From Pyxicephalus adspersus (taxonomy: Eukaryota > Chordata > Amphibia > Anura > Pyxicephalidae), in contig NC_092858.1 of NCBI RefSeq assembly GCF_032062135.1, forward strand, positions 120,705,125-120,769,124: 64,000 bases of DNA. The letters are read 5' to 3'. The position numbers and the translations under genes were made by a program. Under the pieces are notes generated by a model. That model searched no databases and was not told the DNA's origin. It saw only the letters and a list, made by a program, of their open reading frames with translations. Positions 1 through 11,519 of this stretch are shown here, one piece after another (the stretch's first letter is position 1; each line of letters begins with the position of its first letter).

Positions 1-315
1 AATTTGCCTATCATGTACACATTTTAGGTTATAGGTGTGCTATAGCTGTTCAAATGGTCGGTAATTGGGTAATGTATTTTTACATGGGAACAATATAACA
101 GTTGCAGCTACCACTATGCATGCTGCCTCCTCAGCTGAATTACGTCCCCTGGTGGCATGCATGTTCCAGCAGCGACTGGGCATGTCTGGGCAAGTCAGTG
201 AGCTGATGTCAGAAATAGTTTCATAAGACGAGATGGACCAAGGGCTTGTCTCTAGTGAGAAACCATCGTATTGGATAGTACAGCTAGGCCATAGTGAGTC
301 TGTTTTGAGCTAAAG
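1..315. other. Sequence upstream of family copy A1, no gene seen
   Basis: No reading frame of note lies here. It directly precedes the first ATG of copy A1 and may hold the 5' part of that repeat unit. The other A copy in the window is truncated at its 5' end, so the unit boundary cannot be set by comparison. Confidence 0.4.
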
Positions 316-1975
316 ATGAGTAGACGCAGCTATGTTAAGAAACCGGACAATTTTTGCTACATTTGTGGCAAATATACCCCTTGTGATCAACACAAGAACC
401 AAACCGAGAGGGTGCGATTTGCTTACAAGTATTACTTTGGATGTGAAATTGGAGATCAGGATAAAAGCTGGACACCTCATATCTGCTGTCAGGTGTGTTA
501 CGTTGGCCTAACACAATGGTTGAATGGGAAAAGGAATGAAATACCTTTTGCTGTGTCTATGGTTTAGCGTGTGCCAAAAGACCATCACTCAGACTGCTAC
601 TTCTGTATGAGTAAAATTGCTGGGTTTTCCAAAAAGACCAAGTCAAAAGTCGTCTATCCTGATTGTGAATCTTCTCTGAAGCCAGTGCCATGTAATGCAG
701 AGAATCCAATGCCAGTCCCTCCTACATCTGTTGTTACTGACAGTGACATGTCAGATGAGGAACAGCAGGACGATATTGATGTTAATGAATGTTATGAACC
801 CCAATTTGAAAAGGGTAAGCCACATTTTATAAAGCCAATCAGATTTAGATGATCTAGTAAGGGACTTGTCTTTTTCAAAAGAGAAGTCTGAACTGTTAGG
901 CTCCAGATTAAAGGAATGGAATTTGCTACAAAAAGGAACAACAACTTCACACTTTTGTGATAGTCACACAAAGTTCACAGGTTATTAAAAGCTGAAAAAC
1001 GACATTTGCTTCTGTACCAATGTAAGTGGACTGATGATGAGTTACGTTGGGATTACATACCAGAGCAGTGGAGATTGTTCATAGACTCGAGCAAAGCAAG
1101 TTTGAAAGCTGTATTGCTGCATAAAGGTAACGAAAAACCTTCTGTTCCTCCTGCTCATGCCAAGGGAATGAAAGAGACATACGAATCCAAGGAGGTCATT
1201 TTGAATTTGAATAACTATTCAGAACACGAGAGGAACGTTTGTGGTGACCTGGAAGTGGTGTCACTCCTTCTTTGCCTGCAATTGGGATATACAAAATATA
1301 TGTGCTTTCTGTGCCTGTGGAACAGTCGTGATGACAGCATCAATTACAAAGTGAAAAAATGGCCACCCAGACCTGAACACACTGTTGGCCAGTACAACGT
1401 GAAGCATAAGTCACGCATTGATCCACAGAAAGTTTACAGAAAATAGGATCACTTTTTGCATCAAAAAACTGACAGAATTAGAACGCTAGGGGGGTTAATG
1501 AAAAACTTTGTTGTTGCAGTGGATCGTGATAGTATGGGTTTTCAGTATCTGAAGGACAAGTTTGGAAAAGTTACGATGCTAAACTGAAAGCAGGCATTTT
1601 TGTTGGTCCCAAAATCCACAATTTGATGCATAATTCAAAGACAAACTAAGCCCACTTGAACTTGCTGCTTGGGATTCATTTGTGCTAGTTGCAGAAAACT
1701 TTCTGGGAAACCAGCGAGCTGAAAACCACGCTGAACTCGAGAACAACATGATAACAGCATATCATCAACTTAGCTGTCAAATGTCACTTAAAATGAATTT
1801 CTTACATTCTCGTCTGGACTTCTTCCCACAAAATTTGGGTGATGTAAGTGATGAACAACAGGAGAGGTTCCACCAGGACATTTCTGTTATGGAACCAAGA
1901 TATCAATATCAAGGCCGGTGCAACCCCAACATGATGGCCGAATACTGCTGGTTTCTTCAACGGGAGGCAGCGTAG
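316..1975 (+). pseudogene. Transposase-like multicopy family, copy A1 (broken)
   Basis: Intronless decayed gene of a family I recognise as highly multicopy in cnidarians, insects and other animals, usually annotated as uncharacterised. Visible parts in order: an N-terminal cysteine region (CYICGKY, then GDQDKSW and HICCQVC, then DCYFC), which looks zinc-binding; an acidic linker; a central block with FIDSSK (Asp codon at 1084), GDLE (Asp near 1246) and a CFLCLW cysteine pair; and a C-terminal block with LAAWDSFVL, ENFLGN and DEQQERFHQD ending near MMAEYCWF. An RNase H-like DDE fold is my inference. Breaks: a TGG-to-TAG change at 565-567 (W to stop, same frame on both sides), a one-base insertion near 815-820 relative to copy A2 causing the stop at about 850, further frame changes near 990 and 1580-1640, and a piggyBac scar at 1446-1498. 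I cannot assign it to a named transposase superfamily. Confidence 0.75.
1446..1498 (+). mobile_element. Scar of a piggyBac 3' end inside copy A1
   Basis: These 53 bases match 48668-48720, the 3' terminus of the piggyBac element at 45.8-48.7 kb, with about two differences, and both end in GGGGGG followed by TTAA. Copy A2 has an ordinary TTAA at the matching site (about 63331), just before the codons for the Thr-Asn-Val-Val segment. A piggyBac copy therefore appears to have inserted at this TTAA; all but its last 49 bases, and the gene segment on its left, were later lost. The gene is out of register across it. Confidence 0.75.
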
Positions 1976-2180
1976 AGCCACAAACGCAAAAGCAAGTACC
2001 TGAAAACTTTTTAAGTGTACATGTGTGTTGAACAAGGCAAATTATGTGTAATTGTATATGCTGTTGCAACATAAAACTACGTTTCTGTAATGTCATGGAA
2101 CTATGGAGTAAAAGTTAGTTATGTAGAGAGATTATAGTATAGTTTAGTATCTGCGGAACGAGAGAATGTAGCTAATCGTG
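1976..2180 (+). repeat. 3' flank of family A shared with copy A2
   Basis: Sequence after the last conserved codon matches the DNA that follows copy A2 at 63840-64000, including the TGTACATGTGTGTTGAACAAG block, a CATAAAAC/AATAAAAC polyadenylation-like stretch, the TGTAATGTCATGGAACTATG block, and a shared GAATGTAGCTAATCG string near 2160-2175. The mobile or duplicated unit therefore extends at least 200 bases past the reading frame. Confidence 0.7.
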
Positions 2181-4389
2181 TCTATACGCGTAATTAACCT
2201 AAGATCCTGATGTTCTAGGCAGAATCTGACTTCATATTTGGATTCAGCACACTTGATTTAGTATAGGACACATTAGACCAAGTAGCAGACAATATTTATT
2301 TTTTTGTGATGCAGTGTTATGAATGTCTTATTTTGTAGACTTCTGTTTATTAACAATGATTATGATTCGTGTAATATCCTTGTATATCTAAACAAATTAA
2401 AAAAATGTATTAAGTAATTAACAATAAAGGAAGGAAAGTATTTATGAACTAATATGTACCTAATATGCTCTAGATGGGTCACTTTTCTGTTACTCCAGCT
2501 TAACATAGTTGTTCTTCTTTTAGGCTTATGTCTAATGTATTTACAAACCTAAACGTGTAGAATACTTCCAGTGCACAAAAGGTGAGAAAAGTCAGCAAGC
2601 ATTATTTTAAAGGTCTTCTTTTATAAATGGTCAGAGGTTATCGAAACTGTCCAGGTTCAGTTCAAACTAGAATGCTAACATTGTACCAATTTTCAATTAA
2701 CCTGAAACTAGTAAGTTTTATGTAGACCATGTAATGTGCACCATGTGCAAAATAAGGAACTTGCAGGCAGACAATGTGAAGCAAATGTCCAGTGCAACTG
2801 ACCAAATGCTGTTTTAAATATGTCTGAGCAGTCTGCTAAAAATTACCTTTTGCAATCAGGGACTGGAAAAAAATGATGATGACAACATTTTAAAAAATTA
2901 ATCTAGGTCTTTTTGTACAGACAATATGGATCGAGTGCTAGACAAAAATTTATATTGTGTACCTTTGTACTTTGCTTGTTGTGAATTGATGTGAGCTTAT
3001 ACAATGTTTTTCTTGTAAAAATGTTTTAACAAATGTCTAATACATCCAACTAGAACTTTCATGTGTAATAGTAGTACAATTACAAAAAATGTGTCTTCAT
3101 GTAAGCCCTCTGTTATTCTCAACACAGGCTTGTTGATGTAAAAAGAATACTAGGGGCCTGCAAGGCTCTTATGCTTACTTGTATACTGTTTTCCTCCAGA
3201 CCACTAGGAAACACGTGTCCAAAGCACTTGCAAGAACATTTAAAATGAAACCCAATCAAGTCAATGTAAGCAATTAAGCTTACAGACTGCCCTGAGGTGC
3301 TGCATGAAGCTTCTGAAAAACTTTGCCACAATGCAAAAGCAGGCCACAGCATGTACAAAAGATGATTTCAACCATACCAATGTATTTCAATGATAGCCTA
3401 GGAATGGCTGAAGAGATGGCAGTGATTCTGCAAACACAGTCCCACTCCACTTTCTTTGTGTGATACAAGGACAATAATTTCTTTTCATATATCTAGGTGA
3501 TACTGGAGCTGTAATATTCTGGTGTTTTTATTTCAGAAAACATCTGGGGCAGTTCTATCTTTATGAACTGTATGGAAGGCTTAATTTACATTTTTTATGG
3601 ACAAAGCGTGGTAGATTCATTAATCAGTTTACCAATCAACTAAAAAGACAACCATTTTAGATTACATGTTTTGTCTTTGTTTATTTGAAATCTTAAGTTT
3701 CTTACAGATGATATATACCCTAAACCAACAATGACGGCCATACATCAGGAAATATTAAAAGGCAATTAAATGTTTTATGAGAAAATTTGAAAAAAAAAAA
3801 AATGCAATTATTAGTGTATCATCATCCCTATGTAATGGTAATATGAGGCCTAAATGTCAAGAATCTCATCAACTAATTGGATGATTTTGCTTCATGCCTT
3901 GAAGAAATTTCATATTTATTTTTAGCTTGAAACATGAATCATTTTGATATAATACCATGATACGTCTGTCGGGAGGGGACAATTTGTTGCCTGCAATAAA
4001 AAGGCTGTACTATAAAATTTTTTTAAAGTCTAACTCCAGGCACAGAAAAGATTATTTAAAATTATTCCTTAATAGCTAAAAAGAATACAAATCTACACTG
4101 TGTGCAAAAAATACCTTTACAGTTATTACTTTGTAAAAGTAGTAGTGGCATCATCACTATGCTGCACATAGCCTGAGCAGAAAAGAGAGTTGTGACAGGG
4201 ACCTAGTAGGTCCACCCACCACAGGCTGAATAAAGCAGTGGTGGAATTTTATTACTGGAGAAAATCACACTGGATTACTGAGTGGAAAAAAAAATACAGC
4301 AAGTCAAACCCCAAAGAATGAATTGTTTTACCACAGACTATTTTGTTGTTCTAATTCTGGCACCATGTACCTTCATTGGCATTTTTATT
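2181..4389. other. AT-rich stretch, nothing identified
   Basis: No credible coding region. There is an A-run near 3790. The short minus-strand frames at 3119-3474 show no recognisable domain. Presumably old unassigned repeat or unique intergenic DNA. Confidence 0.5.
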
Positions 4390-5290
4390 TAGTAAGTAAG
4401 GCTGAAAATAGACAAGTTCATCAAGTTCAACCACTAAGGAAAAAACATACTAGAAACCAACATATTCCAGATACAAACATATATACATAGTAATCCAGGG
4501 GAAGGCAAATAGGGGAACAAAATTCTTTCCTGATCCTGTGAGGCAATTTGATTTTGCCTGGATCAGCAGTCTCTGGTGTCAAAATAGAAAAGAATACATT
4601 CTAGAAAAGCAGACAACTTCCAAATATCTACAGTACTTTCTAAAACTACTTCCTAAGGGAGCCTATTGGTCTGACCAATGCCTTGTACAGGGGCAGGATT
4701 ATGTCTCCATACCAAAAACCTGGCCAACTATAGAACCTTACCAGTCTGTAGTTACTTGATAATGTCTTTGCTACCCTTTTAAAGATAGCTACCACATTGG
4801 CCCTTTGGCAGTCCATTGGTACCATGCCAGTGATCAAAGAGTCTCTAAAAATTATAAACAATGGTTTGAAATAACAGAGCTTAACTCTCTGAATATAATT
4901 TTGAGCCATTTTGCTTTGTTTAAAGGTTTGACAATGCTTTTTCGATTTTTCGATTTTTTAGGCTTTATAATTTTCCTTTGTGTACACAGAGCTAAAAAAA
5001 AGTGTTTAGTAAACCTGACTTTTTTATCCCCAGTTATTAACCCTGAGACATCTCTTAGGAGGCCTACCTGCTCAGATCTTTTTGGGGTTTGCCTTATTTT
5101 CTTTTGCAATCTGTCTTTTGATTTTTTGAACATAAGATTTCCTTTTTAGATATTCTGTTGTATTCTTTTTAACTTTCAAATGATGAAGGTGATCCAATAT
5201 TTGTGGAATGCCCATTTCTAATGTTTTGGGGTTTTTTACCATGGTAAATACAGTGGTAAATGTTTCGCTGCATGCAACATCATCCAGCAC
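4390..5290 (-). mobile_element. CR1-type LINE, 3' portion, internally deleted
   Basis: Read on the minus strand, the frames carry recognisable CR1-clade reverse-transcriptase pieces: a segment near 5065-5000 with LLRDVSGLITGD like the CR1 spacer before the RT; a segment near 4850-4760 reading LITGMVPMDCQRANVVAIFK then NYRLV, matching the RT start motif; then, after a deletion, DIILPLYKALVRP, which belongs to the C-terminal end. The catalytic Asp-Asp box lies in the deleted part. The minus-strand 3' tail at 4470-4390 has the CR1-like ending with GGTTGAACTTGATGAACTTG. Several frameshifts; dead copy. Confidence 0.75.
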
Positions 5291-5352
5291 AACCAGTTTG
5301 GTAGAGCGTTAGCTATGGTCTGTGGAGTTGGGGGCATATTCTTGGAGGGCCA

Positions 5353-5493
5353 CACAGACAGACCTTCTCATTCTAGCCAACTTTTGTTTTAGGAATGCAT
5401 TATCTTTTGGTCACAGTGTTTCACAACACTTGTGACCAAAAGACAACACATTGCTGAAACAAAAGTTGGTTAGAAAGTAAAGGTCTGTCTGAC
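5353..5493. repeat. Foldback inverted repeat (about 140 bp)
   Basis: The two ends are near-perfect reverse complements: CACAGACAGACC at the left and GGTCTGTCTG at the right, continuing inward through AACTTTTGTTTTAG / CTGAAACAAAAGTT and CTTTTGGTCACA / TGTGACCAAAAG to a small loop near 5425. A short MITE-like foldback; flanking target duplication not established. Confidence 0.7.
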
Positions 5494-6179
5494 CCATTTT
5501 TTTTTTTTTTACTTACAGATTTTTAAAGTAAAAAGGGTAGATTTTTAAACCAGTAGCTTAATTTTTTTGGTAGTAGTAAAATTGAATATAATTTTTCATA
5601 AGTAATAGTAGTTTTCACTCTACTTTAGTAAAGTAAACTTTTACTTTTCACCTGTTATTTAGAAAGTATATAAAGAGTACACTTAAAATTGACAAGTCCT
5701 TATAAATGTAAAGGTTGGTATAAATAAACCAAAGAGTCATGCTTCACCAAACCACTGCTTGAAAATCATCATTGTTGAAAATATTTTTATTCAGTTTATC
5801 CTTAGAAAGAATGATAAGGATGTTCATAGATTTAGTTTTTTTATCATTGAAGAATAAGACTGATATAAATTTCTTTATGGGTAAATGCTCCAAACATTTA
5901 TCCATAAAATACTGATTATGTAATAAAAATACTAAGGGCCATATTTATATCACCTTAAAGAATTGGTTGACATAGACCTATTAGTGGAGGTGACTAAAAA
6001 TAAACAAGGCCCTGATTACAAATACTGCTCACTGTAAAAGGATTGCAAAACCTCTAAAAATGGGTTTTAAATTGGCCTTGAATGAGTGAACAAATATATT
6101 AATGCAGCAATATAAAACCGTGTAAGAGTTACATTGTAATAAAATTACATATACATACATACAAAAAAACATATAATCT
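5494..6179. other. AT-rich stretch, no gene seen
   Basis: A T-run near 5500 is followed by very AT-rich DNA. No supported reading frame or repeat. Confidence 0.5.
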
Positions 6180-6546
6180 TTCACAGTATTTTGACTCAGT
6201 GCTTTACCAGGGGTAAGGACCTTCTGTCCTTTTTGGAAAAACAGACCCCAACCTGCCCCCAATGGTCACAAGTACTATTATTGGCAAAGATTGCCTCTTT
6301 CCCACAACCTGGCTCGGTCTTGTGTGGGTCTGCAGGTGGGGCACCTAAGTATTTGCAAAACTTATAATACCTACCTTTACAAAATAAAGCGCTTTGATGT
6401 CCAATGGCTGTCATGTCCCATACTAATCAGTACATCCTGCAATGGTGGTCTAATGTCCCATGAAATATCTTCCATCCAACAATGGTCTAATGTACCACAA
6501 AACTTCTTCTATCCTGCAGTTAACTGATCTCACCTGTCCCACAAAG
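6180..6546 (+). repeat. Dispersed repeat, shared with 27 kb and 57 kb blocks
   Basis: Contains a 'cctaccttt' entry followed by several near-repeated phrases around ATGTCCCA(C/T) and 'cttccatcc', the same order as at 57690-57900 and, more loosely, at 27130-27290. The internal phrase recurs about every 40-60 bases, giving an irregular tandem look. Class not certain; the 57-kb relative also shares text with the hAT element at 46.4 kb, suggesting a non-autonomous DNA transposon family. Confidence 0.5.
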
Positions 6547-6551
6547 TCAGT

Positions 6552-6744
6552 GGGATTGATTTAATAAAGATCTCTAAGGCTGAAGAAGATACACGTTCAT
6601 TGATGATCCAGCAAACCTGGAATGGATTTCCTAAAAGTATTTGCTATTTGTTACCAAATGTTTTCAATCCTGGACCAGATCCATTTCAGGATTGATGGAT
6701 CACACAGGTTCACTCCAGTCTTGGAGTGCTTTATTGAATCGGGT
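6552..6744. mobile_element. MITE of the CCTGATTTA family, copy 1
   Basis: 193-bp imperfect palindrome. Left terminus GGGATTGATTTAATAAAG, right terminus CTTTATTGAATCGGGT. Exact 5-bp target duplication TCAGT at 6547-6551 and 6745-6749. Inner sequence (GATCCAGCAAACCTGGAATGG) matches copies at 18471 and 59920. Confidence 0.8.
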
Positions 6745-6749
6745 TCAGT

Positions 6750-7459
6750 ATATCTGATTCAAGCTCCTATTAGAGTCTGACAGGCACTATGATAAATGCC
6801 CTCTAACGCACACTTGCGCATAGACTTTCCAGCACGCTCAGCAACAGTCCACACACCAGCAGGCTGAGAAAGGCCAGAAAGCCAGAGTCACTGGCTCCCT
6901 GCAATGCTCAATGTGTCAGTGCTGTTCTCCTTAGCAACAAGCAACAAGATGTGAGAGCTGTCTCTGCTAGACATACATGGCTTTTCTATTTCAACAACAG
7001 AGGTGGGACTAAAAGGACCACCCAATGGCAGGTTGGGACTGCTTGGGGGGCATAGAATAGGACGCTTGTAGACAGTCCCAAGAGGCCCTTGTTTTAGTTA
7101 TTATTAATAATTTTATAAGTACAGGTTTTATGAAATACCAACCCCCAGATTACACTGGGGAACACATTTTTTTATTGAGTTAGATCTTATACTTGTTTTT
7201 TATTAATTTTTGAGTGGTGAATGGCCCCAGTTTTTTGCTATCACATCCAGTTTTTACGATACAGGGTACCCTCCATTTTTGTCAAAAAACAAATTTTAAA
7301 TACAATAAAAAAAAATAAAATAATTTGAATGTACTGTTTAATTAAATTTCTTTTGTTCATACAAAGGATTTATTGTTACTCCATGACATTTTTTTTACAT
7401 TAAAACATTTGAAAATTAATTGGGTAAGTGATTAAGGTAAAAATTTACACTTATAGCTT
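6750..7459. other. No gene seen
   Basis: Non-repetitive-looking DNA with a short T-rich part near 7150-7330. No coding or RNA feature supported. Confidence 0.45.
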
Positions 7460-9000
7460 GTCCTGGATTGTTCAGTGTTAGGACAATCCCGTCGGATGCT
7501 CCAATAATAGTCAGCCATCATATGCACATCCCATCTACCCTGATATCATCCTTCCATTACCTCCAAATCTTGGTGGAATCGTTCACCTTGCTCATCACTG
7601 ACAGCACCAAGGTTTTCCAGGAAGTAAGAAAGATGGCTATGCAGAAAATGCACCTTGATGCTCATGGTGCAACCAAGCATTTTGAAGCTCTCCAAGAGTT
7701 TTTGGACAATTTCTGTGTAATTATTTGCTCGTGTGTTTCCGAAAAAAGTCTTCTGACATTGTCCTGATGAAATATTCATCTTTATTGAGATGCTGAATCT
7801 GTGGCCCATCAAACACACCCGCATTTATTTTTTCAAATGACAGGCTAGAAATAAGGAATGGATGCCAAAATGAAGTACTTCAGTTGGCAAAGCTTTAATG
7901 AACTGCTTCATCAGACCCAGTTTCATGTGCAGAGGCGAGAATATAATATTCTATCAACAAGTGGCTCATGTAGAATGTTTAGATCACCTGGATTTATGGC
8001 AGATCTTGGAGGCCAATTCCTTTGCACCCAATGCCTCTCAAGAGCTCTGCTGTCCCACATGCACAGATAACAGGGATACTTGGTGTATCCGCGTTGCTGA
8101 TCAAGAAGGAAGCATACCATTTTAAGGTCAACACAGATGATCCAATTGTGTTGGTGATATTGCAACAACTCAATGACTCTCTTTATGTCTGCATATTCTT
8201 CACAAAGAGAAACTGAATTGCCAGTTTGGACTGTCCCAAATATATTGTCATTTTGAAGGAGGACACACTTTATGCTCTGCTTTGAGCTATTGATGAATAG
8301 TCACTATCCAGTTGAGTTATAGATTGGAATTCCCAATTCCTCCATTAAACCAGGTATGTTATGGAAATACACAAAGCCACTGTCAGTACTAAAGTACTGC
8401 AGAAATGCAATTTCTCTGGTTCAAAAGTACAATACCTTTGTTCCTTTTTCAAGTATGTTTTCTCACGCAGTCTGGATGCTAGGAGTTCTGAAGCCTTCTT
8501 CGATAGTCCCAAATCACGTGCCAAATCACTCAACTCAAGCTGATCAAATCTCTTACGAACAGAGTCTTCTTCAATTTTGAACTCTTAATCATTGTTGTCA
8601 CCTAGTTCATCACCATAATCATGTTCAAGAGAGGGAAGTGTAACGAAAACCGGCACTGAATGAGCCACTGGGCCTATAGCCGATGGTAGACTAGGATACC
8701 CTATGTTACATTTATTTTTCTAGTTATATCCTAAATGTTTTCACTATACAAAAGTAACAGTCACTGGATGATCTCCTGGCTCTCGCCAAACCATAGGTAT
8801 ACTAAATGGCATCTTATCACGTGTTCCCTTTGTCCACATCCGTAAACCCTCGACACATTGTTTGCACACCTTATGAGGGGCTCAAGACTTGATCACCAAG
8901 TTTAACTTTGAAATATGCCAAAAAGGCTTGCTCTACAAATGTGCTGATGTTCCCCCCTTAACTGGGAAAAGTGAAACTGCCACAGATATAACAAAATTAT
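7460..9000 (-). pseudogene. Transposase-like multicopy family, copy B1 (broken)
   Basis: Minus-strand relative of copy A1, clearly diverged from it. From the 5' end: cysteine-region remnants near 8990-8840 (a segment like QAFLAYFKVKLGDQ, then the tract equal to CVEGLR and a DKMPF-like piece); DCYFC equivalent near 8770-8755; SDLARDLGLSKKASELLASR at about 8530-8470; VDLKMV..GYTKYPCYLCMWDSR at about 8130-8030 with NWPPR following; FFGNTRANNYTEI and MSIKVHFLHSHLSYF at about 7740-7630; DEQGERFHQDLEVMEG at about 7600-7546, then RYQGRWDVHMMADYYW to about 7498. Multiple stops and frameshifts. No introns needed to align the pieces. The CYLCMWDSR and DEQGERFHQD motifs fix the family; function of the living family is unknown to me. 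Confidence 0.75.
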
Positions 9001-10796
9001 TCAGGGTTGTTTAGGCACTTACAACAAGAAGCAGCAGAGCCAGACAGGATCTGAAAGAAAGGAAATACGTGTTTCAGTAAAAAAAATAAATTTTGCTTAT
9101 TCACTACGTAAAGCAACGCACAAACTCTGACCATGCTGTCCTGCGTGTAAATGAATAGCTTATACAAATCCACACAAATAGTAATTGCATTAATGAAAGC
9201 GGTAGAGAAAAAAACTGATGTGATAGAAGAAAACTAACTGCACTTTCAGGATCAGCATACCTATTTTAGTGTAAATAAGCTTAAAAGTTGAAGTCAAAAA
9301 TTGTTCCCCACTGTCATTATTCACCACAAAAAAAGGAATTTGCAAGGACCAAACTAGGCATCTCTGGGACATGGCTAAATATGGTTTGCAGGGTTTCCTG
9401 GGGCCAAGGAGACTAGTTCTTGGTCTGAAAATGTTCACCATAATGATCCAACTACAAATCAGTCACCTACTATTTTATACAGAATAGTATATTAGAAATA
9501 TAAAGATTAATAAGAAATGGGTTTTAAAATACAGCTCAAGGTTCAATCTGAGACGCTCTGTTTAGCCTTATCTGAATTCTATGAGTCCTGCAGACACAAA
9601 AACCAGACAGTCATAGCAGGTGTTGTGACTAGAGGGTCTGGAAGGACCCTGGTTGTCAGATAAAGAAATACCTGATAGAGGGAAATTTATGACCCCAGTC
9701 TGCTAGAGAGACAATTTCCAGACAAAGGCATTTTTAAAAGAAGACAATTTTAAATTTAAAAGGGAGATCAGGACTTATTATTTTCATCAATATCACTGGC
9801 ACTAATATCTGTCAAATTAGTGGGAATGCTTGTCTTCATGTACCCTGTTTCCCTATTGGTTGAACAAGCATAAACAGTGATGACATAAACTCCATACTGA
9901 TTCAGGCAGGTGGAGTTTGTTTTATTCCAGAAAAAAAGCTACAAGCATTTTACCCCAATTTATTTCGGGATAAGGATAGGGGAGGGGGGCCACATTCTCT
10001 CTGCCCCATTATCCAAGAAGGTCCCTAGCCTATAGAAGGGTCTGGTTTTATTAGTTTTGGGGGCCACACTTTTTTTATTTCCTTAATAAAACAAAGATTT
10101 ATGGTTCAGCAAATTTTACCAGCATACAATGCCAGTTGTTATAACTTGCTTGCTAATTAGATGAGCAGTACTCATGCACTGCTGTGCAATGTTGATAAAG
10201 GTTAGTTCCTAGCTATTAGATTGCCCCTGATTTCAGCTTTCACCACGCATCAGCCAGCCCACATATAAAATTTTACCTATTTATTCCCACTGGGAACCGT
10301 TCTTTTCTTAATCATTAATAAATAGACCCCACATTTTAAATATTTACTGTGTTTAACTGACCACTGCTTTTCCTGGTTTTGCTTTTCCATTGCTTTTGCA
10401 ATACATATTTACAGTATGTAATGAATGAAGCTAACTGTTATTTGGATTGACATTTGTTTTACGTTATTAGCAAAACTTTTTGTTCTATTCACAGTACTAG
10501 TACATTTGAAATGTAATAGTTCATTTTCTCTTTTAAGTATGAATGTTAAACAATGCTTGAGTTCGAGCTAAAGCTGTGCTATGAATTATTAATTTTTTTT
10601 TTCTTGTTATAATGTTGTAGATTGCAGTTTCATTTCACAGCCAAAACAGTAAAAGTTTATGAAACAGTATAATTATTTCTTTCTTTAGTTTCTCTAACTT
10701 CATAAAATATGCTTTTTACATTATTTGTCATATGTTGTAACATGTTTAAATGTTTAAAGAACATCTGTAGGCGAATATCTGTAGGCAAACATTTTC
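9001..10796. other. No gene seen
   Basis: Includes the likely 5' flank of copy B1 (to about 9060) and then featureless AT-rich DNA. The 83-codon minus frame at 9190-9441 has no recognisable motif. Confidence 0.45.
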
Positions 10797-11519
10797 TTTG
10801 TAGTTTTGAATGGCAAGGGGAAGAGTTAGAGTCCACCCCTGACCTGTCTCCCTCAGTCCTGGATAAGGTCTCATGCTGCCTGTCGGCCTTCTCATCATGG
10901 ATATCGGACCGATTTTTGAAACTCAACCTGGATAAAACAGAACTCATAATCATCCCCTCCTCAAAATCCGCAAAATCCGAACAACACTGTTATTCGGCCC
11001 TCCCCTCAGGCACGTTATCTCGGTGTCAGCTTTGACTCTGCCCTCTCATTTACCCCCCATATTTAGAACATTTCCAGGTCCTGTCACTTTCACCTACGCA
11101 ACATCTAAAAAATCTGCCCTACCTGTCCCCTGAGACCACCAAACTCCTTGTACATGCTCTTATCATCTATTGTCTGGACTACTGTAACATCCTCCTCTTT
11201 GGTATTCCACTAACCCTACTCTCTCCTCTACAATTTATTATGAATGCTGCAGCCAGACTCATCCATCCTTCCCACCGCTCCTCTTTCGCTGCATCTCTTT
11301 GCAGATCTCTACACTGGCTTCCATTTCACCTTAGAATCAAATTCAAGCTCCTGTGCTTTGCCTTCAAATCCCTCCACAGTTGGGCAGGGTCCTCTCCTCC
11401 TGTATCACTGTCTGTATTAGTCTGTCATTTGCAACCACTATTTAATGTACAGCGCTGCGTAATATGTTGGTGCTATATCAATCCTGTTTATTAATAATAA
11501 TAATAATAATAATAATAAT
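10797..11519 (+). mobile_element. CR1/L2-type LINE, 3' end
   Basis: The 3' end of a non-LTR retrotransposon, 5'-truncated. Frames read CCLSAFSSWISDRFLKLNLDKTE, the post-RT segment in L2-like elements, then (frameshifted) AARLIHPSHR and SLHWLPFHLRIKFKLLCFAFKSLH, the conserved C-terminal tail. The 3' UTR has the GCGTAATATGTTGGTGCTATAT block that closes many frog L2-type copies, followed by a TAA microsatellite tail. No catalytic RT box remains. Confidence 0.8.
11492..11519 (+). repeat. (TAA)n microsatellite, LINE tail
   Basis: About nine TAA units directly at the 3' end of the L2-type LINE, as expected for the 3' tail repeat of this clade. Confidence 0.9.
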
